DNA from: Taibaiella koreensis
Lineage (GTDB): Bacteria; Bacteroidota; Bacteroidia; Chitinophagales; Chitinophagaceae
Direction of reading: 5' to 3'
Assembly: GCF_003545715.1 (NCBI RefSeq)
Contig: NZ_QVNU01000007.1
Coordinates: 62,001-126,000, forward strand
DNA length: 64,000 bases
The notes beneath the pieces were generated by a model that worked only from the letters and a program-made list of their open reading frames with translations, made no database searches and was not told the origin of the DNA. The first letter of the stretch is position 1, and each line of letters opens with the position of its first letter. The translations under genes were made by a program, and so were the position numbers. Shown piece by piece: positions 59,081-64,000 of the stretch.

Positions 59081-59860
59081 TCAATCGGGTAATCGCAGCT
59101 GATCCAGGTGCGCTTGCACAAATGCATACAGCTTATCCATCAGCATTTCCCTGCTGGCCTGGAAAAAGCGGCGGGCAGCCTGGTAGTCCTTGTCTTTATT
59201 CAGCGCTTTGTAGAAAGCAGGCCCGTGATGGATCGCTTCATGTTCCCTGTAGATATCGCGGGCCATGCGCAGCGCGGCGGCCAGGTCGGGCATTTTGAGC
59301 AATTGTATCTGCGCCGCGGCCATATCCAGGTTATACAGCAGCGCCTGTTCCAATCCTTCGGAGTCTTCAAAGGTCAGCCATTCGGTGAGTGCCAGCACGC
59401 ACTGTGATGGCCCATCCAACGACTGCAGAGCTTCCGTGGTGAGCCAGGGATGCTCATAAAGGCCTACGGATTTCCAGTCACGCTCCAGGTGTGCTGTTGT
59501 TTCGACAAGGCGGCCGATCTGCTCCAGGGCTTCTTTCTTATTGTTGCGGTACTTATGAAGAATATAGACGGGCTTTGGTTGCCGCACGCCGTCGACCAGC
59601 TGAAAATCGTCCAGCATCTGGTCTATGGCCCTGCCAGCATCGTATTTATATTCTTCCAGGTAGGGCAAAACCTTTTCAGACGGTAGCTTTACAAAATTAG
59701 TTGTGATGTGCAGCATGCGTTCCTTGAATACTGCGGCTGCCCGTTCCATATCGCCTTCTGTCTGGCTCAGCAGGTCCAGTCCTTCCTGGGTGCTCATGCA
59801 CAGCTGTTCCCGCAGCCGTTTTACTTTCTGTAAATATTCCTTCTTCTTTCCTCGTTCCAT
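59081..59860 (-). CDS. Protein with EF-Ts-like (TS-N/UBA) N-terminus, second of a paralogue pair
   Basis: A 259-aa cytoplasmic protein. The N-terminus 'VKRLREQLCMSTQEGLDLLS' followed by 'TEGDMERAAAVFKE' resembles the TS-N/UBA-like domain of elongation factor Ts. A second similar helix set follows ('EKVLPYLEEYKYDAGRAIDQ'). The C-terminal half ('EDSEGLEQALLYNLDMAAAQ', 'PDLAAALRMARDIYREHEA', 'LMDKLYAFVQAHLDQL') is helical and resembles DMP19/DUF4375-like proteins. It is not EF-Ts, as the catalytic core is missing. It is a paralogue of the protein at 59877, 16 bp upstream. Function unknown; the UBA-like part suggests a protein-protein or ribosome contact (inference). Confidence 0.7.
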   Translation of the reverse strand: MERGKKKEYLQKVKRLREQLCMSTQEGLDLLSQTEGDMERAAAVFKERMLHITTNFVKLPSEKVLPYLEEYKYDAGRAIDQMLDDFQLVDGVRQPKPVYILHKYRNNKKEALEQIGRLVETTAHLERDWKSVGLYEHPWLTTEALQSLDGPSQCVLALTEWLTFEDSEGLEQALLYNLDMAAAQIQLLKMPDLAAALRMARDIYREHEAIHHGPAFYKALNKDKDYQAARRFFQASREMLMDKLYAFVQAHLDQLRLPD

Positions 59861-59876
59861 AAACTCCTCTGTTTTT

Positions 59877-60632
59877 CTAGGGGAATTGGTCTATGTGCTG
59901 CTCAATATAGTGATATAAAGTGGTAATGATAACCGAACGGTGCTCTTCGAAATGTGATTCGGCATGCCGGAACCATTCGTCTGCCTCTTGTGCGCGGCTG
60001 CGTGCCATGTGAGCATCAATATTGTCGTCCGGATACTGCCTTGCCATTTCTTCTGCTATAGCTGTAGCCAGGAGCAGCGCTGCAGCGCTGGACGCCATCC
60101 CCAGCACACGCAGTGCCGCTGCAAACAATGTCGTGACGTGATGGATGGCGGATGCAAATGCTTCCGAATCGTAATACTCCAGCCAATCTGCCACGACCAC
60201 CACAGAGCGCTGCACCGGCGGCAGGCTACCCACCTCGCTACCGGTAAGCCAATAATGTTGCGGCCTTATGATGCCTGCCTCCTTTTCCACCATACCGGCT
60301 ATCCATTGTATCGCCTGCTCTTTGTGGTGTTGCAGGCGTTTCAGCTGGTATGCCGACCGGGAATGCCGTACTTTTCCGATCAGCAGGAAATCTTCTTCAA
60401 GAAATGGAATGGCTTTGCTGACATCGAACCGGAAACGCTGCAGATAGGGTAGCACTTCGGCTTCGGAAAGACCTGTTAGAGCAACGGCTTGTTCCACGTA
60501 TTCTTCTTTCAGCAAAGCGGCTACCTGTTGCAGATCACCGCCGGTTTGCGCCAGCAGTTGCAGGCCCCGGGTAAGACCCACCGGCACTTCTGCTCTCAGT
60601 ATACCCAGCTGTTCCAGATAATCTTTGTTCAT
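59877..60632 (-). CDS. Protein with EF-Ts-like (TS-N/UBA) N-terminus, first of a paralogue pair
   Basis: A 251-aa paralogue of the protein at 59081 with the same order: first UBA-like set ('GLTRGLQLLAQTGGDLQQVA'), second set ('EAEVLPYLQRFRFDVSKAIP'), a middle helix with 'YQLKRLQHHKEQAIQWIAGM', and a DMP19-like end ('YDSEAFASAIHHVTTLFAAA', 'LYHYIEQHIDQFP'). Both end in the same Tyr-x3-Glu/Gln-x2-His pattern. It follows the ASCH gene after 26 bp on the same strand, so the three are probably one operon. Function unknown. Confidence 0.7.
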   Translation of the reverse strand: MNKDYLEQLGILRAEVPVGLTRGLQLLAQTGGDLQQVAALLKEEYVEQAVALTGLSEAEVLPYLQRFRFDVSKAIPFLEEDFLLIGKVRHSRSAYQLKRLQHHKEQAIQWIAGMVEKEAGIIRPQHYWLTGSEVGSLPPVQRSVVVVADWLEYYDSEAFASAIHHVTTLFAAALRVLGMASSAAALLLATAIAEEMARQYPDDNIDAHMARSRAQEADEWFRHAESHFEEHRSVIITTLYHYIEQHIDQFP

Positions 60633-60658
60633 GGTTTGCGTGGTGCTGCCGCGATTAA

Positions 60659-61240
60659 TTATTTGCCCATCCGCTCCAGGAGCTCTTTTCCCAGGGGAGA
60701 GAGCTCATACCCGGTTTCGTGGCTGATGGTGAGGCCCAGGTTTTTCAGCTTGCGTATGTTCAACTTCAGCCATTCTTTAGTCTTACCGGTTTTTAATGCC
60801 AGGTCGCCGGCCCTAAGGCGGGGATTATCCCTGATGACTTCCAGTACTGTTTGGGTCCAGTCGCCTTCTTTACTATAGCGATCCAGACGCTCCAGGCGCT
60901 CCGCTATGTCGTCGTAGGCTGTAGTATCCAGGCCTGTCTGTTCCCGTAAGGCAATGCGGGGATCTTCACCCTGGTACCGGACGCCAATCCGGTACAGCTT
61001 GCCTTTGCCATATTGATCCAGCGTTGCTCTCAAGGCCTCGAGGTCATCAAAGCCTGCCTGGCGGGCATCTGCTTCGCTAAGCTGCTGTGACGCCATGGTT
61101 TCCACGCTGGTGATGGCTACCTGGCCTACCGCCGTGTGGACCAGGCTGCCGGCGTTGACTGCTGGCTTTACCCAATTGCGAAAAGCCAGCGTAATGGTTC
61201 CTGCTTTAATGCCTTCGAGGTGCTTTTGCTTGAATAACAT
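60659..61240 (-). CDS. ASCH-domain protein with a C-terminal winged helix
   Basis: A 193-aa protein. The N-terminal part ('LFKQKHLEGIKAGTITLAFR', then 'AGSLVHTAVGQVAI') is an ASCH/PUA-like fold that binds RNA or nucleotides. The C-terminal part ('TQTVLEVIRDNPRLRAGDLA', 'TKEWLKLNIRKLKNLGLTIS') is a winged helix. It is the first gene of a probable operon with the two UBA-like proteins. A -7 box TAACTTTG on the minus strand lies at 61263-61270. Perhaps a regulator tied to translation or RNA (inference). Confidence 0.8.
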   Translation of the reverse strand: MLFKQKHLEGIKAGTITLAFRNWVKPAVNAGSLVHTAVGQVAITSVETMASQQLSEADARQAGFDDLEALRATLDQYGKGKLYRIGVRYQGEDPRIALREQTGLDTTAYDDIAERLERLDRYSKEGDWTQTVLEVIRDNPRLRAGDLALKTGKTKEWLKLNIRKLKNLGLTISHETGYELSPLGKELLERMGK

Positions 61241-61304
61241 AGGTTCGTTTTTCGCTGCACCTCAAAGTTATTCGTTTTATGCATAGACTGGAACGGGTAT
61301 AGAA

Positions 61305-61331
61305 ACGGGCCGTTGTTTGTCAACGGCCCGT
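61305..61331. terminator. Terminator after sucA
   Basis: ACGGGCCGTTG / CAACGGCCCGT, 11-bp stem, 5-nt loop, 26 bp after the sucA stop on the minus strand. Confidence 0.8.
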
Positions 61332-61356
61332 CTTATACATCAAATGATATTCCTGC

Positions 61357-64000
61357 TTAAATAGAAAACGCCTCGTTCACCAGCATAGCCTGCTCCTGTA
61401 CATGCTTGCGGGCAAAGCCGGTAGCGGTGGCGGCGCTGGCCTGACGGGTAAGGTAGCCGATATTGATATTTTCCAGGTTCATCTTCAGGAAAGAAGCGGC
61501 GCCCATATTGCGGGGCTCTTCCTGCACCCACAGCCATTGTGCTGTCTTGTATTTTTCATAGAGCGCATTCAATTGCTGCTGGGGCAGGGGGAACAGCTGT
61601 TCCAGCCTGATGATGGCAATATCTTCGCGGTTATCGTTCAACTGCTTTTCACTCAGATCAAAATAGATCTTACCACTACACAATAACACACGTTTCACTT
61701 TGGAAACATCTTTTACATTGGGATCGTCGATCACCTCGCGGAAGCCGCCTTGCGTAAACTCAGACACTTCGGAGTAGGAGCGTACATGGCGCAGGTTGGC
61801 TTTGGGCGCAAAGTTGATCATCGGTATACGGAACGGCAGCGTGAGCTGGCGGCGCAAGGCGTGGAAGAAATTGGCCGCAGTGGTGATGTTTGTAATGAAC
61901 ACATTGTTCTCCGCCGCCTGCTGCAGGAAGCGTTCCAGGCGGGCGCTGGAGTGATCGGGGCCGCCACCTTCGTAACCATGGGGCAGCAGCATTACCAGGC
62001 CGTTCTGTGTGGTCCATTTCTGCTCGGCGCTGGTCACGTATTGGTCGATCACGATCTGTGCGCCGTTCATGAAGTCGCCGTACTGGGCTTCCCACAGCAC
62101 GAGGTTGTTGGGATTGGCCATGCCGTAGCCGTATTCGAAGCCAAGCACCGCATATTCGCTCAGCAGGGAATTGTAGATGTAGAACCGGCCCTGGTCTTCG
62201 GTAAAATGGTTCAGCCTGCTGTATTCCTTATTGGTATTTTCGTCCATGATGCAGGCGTGACGGTGGGAGAAGGTACCCCGTTTCACGTCTTCGCCGCTCA
62301 GGCGCACGTCATGTCCTTTCACCAGCAAGCTGGCGTAAGCAAGCAATTCGCCGGTAGCCCAGTCGATCTTGTTTTCCGTTTCCAGCAGCTTACCCTTATC
62401 GGTCAGTAGCTTTTCTACCTTACGCAACGGCTTGAAGTTCTCTGGGAAGGCCATCAGCTTGGCAAACAGCTCCCGTACTTCTGCTTCGGAAATACCGGTA
62501 TCAGGCGATTTTACAAAATCCTCGTTTTTGGATTTGCGCAGCTCCTGCCATTTCTTTTCCGGCTCCTGGTAAGTATAAGGGATCGGTTTTTGCTTGATCT
62601 CGTCGAGGCGTGCCTGCAGCTCATTCCAAAACTTCTGCTCCATTTCCTTGGCCATTTCCTTGGCTTCGGGCTCGCCGTTGTCCAGCAGGTACTGGGTATA
62701 TACTTCGCGCGGATTGGGATGCTTTTCGATTAATGCATACAAGCCTGGTTGGGTAAACTTAGGCTCATCGCCTTCGTTGTGGCCATACTTGCGGTAGCAC
62801 ACCATATCGATAAAAATATCTTCGTTGAATTCCTGGCGGTAGTTGATCGCAAAAATAGCCGCCTTAACCACGGCTTCAGGATCGTCGCCATTGACATGCA
62901 ATACTGGCGCATGCACCATAGCAGCCAGGCTGGTACAGTAGTCGGCCGAGCGGGCATCGTCGAAGTCGGTAGTAAAGCCGATCTGGTTATTGATCACGAA
63001 GTGAACAGTGCCGCCTACTTCGTAGCCTTTCAGCTTGCTCATCTGCAGCAGCTCATAAATAACGCCCTGTCCGGCAACGGCTGCATCGCCATGGATCAGG
63101 ATAGGCAATATCTTATCGTAGTCGCTGCCATACAAGGCATCGGCTTTGGCACGGGAGAAGCCGGCCACTATGGGATCGACTACTTCCAGATGTGAAGGAT
63201 TGGGCAACAGTTGCACGTTCACCGTCTTGGCCGAAGGCGTTTGTATATTGCTGCGGAAACCCAGGTGATACTTCACATCACCACTGCCCATGGTCATATC
63301 CGTGGGCATATTGCCTTCAAATTCGGAGAAGATCTGGTCGTAGGTCTTCCGCATGATATTGGTGAGCACATTGAGGCGGCCACGATGCGCCATGCCGATC
63401 ACCACTTCCTGTACGCCGCCATCGGCAGCAGTATTGATCATAGCGTCAAGCGCCGGTATCATGCTTTCGCCGCCTTCGAGGCCAAATCGCTTCTGGCCGA
63501 TGAATTTGGTGTTGAGGAATTTTTCAAAAATGACGCCGTAGTTCAGCTTTTCCAGTATCCGTTTTTGCTCAGGCAGCGTGAATTTCTGCTGCATCAGCTC
63601 TTCGAAGCGGTTCTGCACCCATATATGTGCCTCCATACGGTTCATATAGGTGTACTGGATGCCGATATTGCCGGCATATATCTTCCTCAGCTTGGCATAA
63701 ATATCTTTCAGCTTAGCCTTACCCAGTCCAATGAAATCACCGGCATAGAATTCGGTTTCCATATCAGCATCGCCAAGGCCAAACTCGTCAAGCTCGAGAT
63801 GCGGCTGGCGGTCAACACGGGGACGAATAGGATTGGTAGTGGCAATCAGGTGGGCTCTTTTGCGATAAGCGCGGATCAGTTCAAACACCCCAAATTCCTT
63901 GCGCAGATCGGCTGGCGCGGCTATGGTCGATCCGAAGGCAACATTGGCAGCGGTAGCCTCGCTCCCGGCGCTGCTTACCGTGGCCTTGGCATGGCCGTTC
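61357..64000 (-). CDS. sucA: 2-oxoglutarate dehydrogenase E1 component (5' end cut by the window)
   Basis: About 880 residues of the thiamine-diphosphate enzyme that decarboxylates 2-oxoglutarate in the TCA cycle; the full protein is about 920. Visible marks: 'EFYAGDFIGLGKAKLKDIY', 'GMAHRGRLNVL', the ThDP/Mg region 'HGDAAVAGQGVIYELLQMS' and 'HFVINNQIGFTTDFDDARS', and 'LLPHGYEGGGPDHSSARLER' with 'WVQEEPRNMGA' in the C-terminal half. The frame stays open to the right edge without a stop, so a GTG at 63888 is not the true start. The E2 gene is not on the left side. Confidence 0.96.
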   Translation of the reverse strand, partial: NGHAKATVSSAGSEATAANVAFGSTIAAPADLRKEFGVFELIRAYRKRAHLIATTNPIRPRVDRQPHLELDEFGLGDADMETEFYAGDFIGLGKAKLKDIYAKLRKIYAGNIGIQYTYMNRMEAHIWVQNRFEELMQQKFTLPEQKRILEKLNYGVIFEKFLNTKFIGQKRFGLEGGESMIPALDAMINTAADGGVQEVVIGMAHRGRLNVLTNIMRKTYDQIFSEFEGNMPTDMTMGSGDVKYHLGFRSNIQTPSAKTVNVQLLPNPSHLEVVDPIVAGFSRAKADALYGSDYDKILPILIHGDAAVAGQGVIYELLQMSKLKGYEVGGTVHFVINNQIGFTTDFDDARSADYCTSLAAMVHAPVLHVNGDDPEAVVKAAIFAINYRQEFNEDIFIDMVCYRKYGHNEGDEPKFTQPGLYALIEKHPNPREVYTQYLLDNGEPEAKEMAKEMEQKFWNELQARLDEIKQKPIPYTYQEPEKKWQELRKSKNEDFVKSPDTGISEAEVRELFAKLMAFPENFKPLRKVEKLLTDKGKLLETENKIDWATGELLAYASLLVKGHDVRLSGEDVKRGTFSHRHACIMDENTNKEYSRLNHFTEDQGRFYIYNSLLSEYAVLGFEYGYGMANPNNLVLWEAQYGDFMNGAQIVIDQYVTSAEQKWTTQNGLVMLLPHGYEGGGPDHSSARLERFLQQAAENNVFITNITTAANFFHALRRQLTLPFRIPMINFAPKANLRHVRSYSEVSEFTQGGFREVIDDPNVKDVSKVKRVLLCSGKIYFDLSEKQLNDNREDIAIIRLEQLFPLPQQQLNALYEKYKTAQWLWVQEEPRNMGAASFLKMNLENINIGYLTRQASAATATGFARKHVQEQAMLVNEAFSI

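Noticed and set aside
59081-59860. Elongation factor Ts
   Set aside because: Only the N-terminal helical module resembles EF-Ts; the dimerisation core and 'TDF' motif are absent.

Overview
The window is chromosomal DNA from a member of the Bacteroidota, most likely of the Chitinophagaceae or a close relative. Four things point there. (1) Five secreted proteins end in type IX secretion (T9SS) sorting domains: four type A and one type B, the latter with SprB-like repeats. (2) Many starts are preceded by the Bacteroidota promoter TTTG-N17-21-TAnnTTTG, with no Shine-Dalgarno. (3) Several proteins are of families typical of this group: DUF3109, DUF4920, DUF2520, GEVED, a signal peptidase I with an N-terminal membrane domain, and propeller sensors. 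(4) The base composition is balanced and the genes are spaced with strong hairpin terminators. No tRNA, rRNA, CRISPR array, prophage or transposase gene was seen. Layout. 1-8994: 5' part of a propeller sensor, a secreted LamG/T9SS protein, then an AraC regulator divergent from an efflux operon (80-aa protein, TolC, HlyD, MFS). 9044-19066: an M61 peptidase, then an accessory stretch of small genes. These include a winged-helix regulator whose 15-bp operator occurs twice, an SDR, DUF1772-like membrane proteins, a shortened DUF2141 protein, an Rrf2 regulator and its target oxidoreductase with matching operators, an AT-rich unknown, an SRPBCC protein, a short RiPP-like precursor and a 58-aa hydrophilic protein. 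19344-27445: housekeeping genes (aminotransferase, purD, DUF3109, Mrp) and a subclass B1 metallo-beta-lactamase. 27592-41000: large T9SS cargo, atpG, kynU, lspA, a secreted intradiol-dioxygenase-like protein and an S9 peptidase. 41281-46818: the sulfur/methionine region. A SAM-I riboswitch with terminator controls a cystathionine gamma-synthase-type enzyme; a second promoter then makes a transcript that begins with a 14-codon ORF containing six Cys codons, followed by an OsmC-like protein, homoserine dehydrogenase, 1-Cys peroxiredoxin and a second homoserine dehydrogenase. 46873-58912: an outer-membrane lipoprotein, KUP potassium transporter, ribF, a T9SS type B protein, PlsC, DUF2520, KdsC-like phosphatase, HPP protein, RNase P RNA and lepB. 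59081-64000: two paralogous proteins with EF-Ts-like (TS-N/UBA) N-termini, an ASCH protein, and 2-oxoglutarate dehydrogenase E1 running off the right edge. The most unusual signal is the Cys-codon-rich leader at 42969-43013. It sits behind a good promoter, its start codon lies inside a perfect inverted repeat, and it precedes genes of homoserine and thiol chemistry. Together with the SAM-I switch just upstream it suggests that methionine synthesis is sensed at two points, SAM and cysteine (inference). Other points of interest are the orphan RiPP precursor (18505-18657), two pairs of matching operators, a family of 126-bp elements with 19-bp terminal inverted repeats, and the TS-N/UBA paralogue pair.
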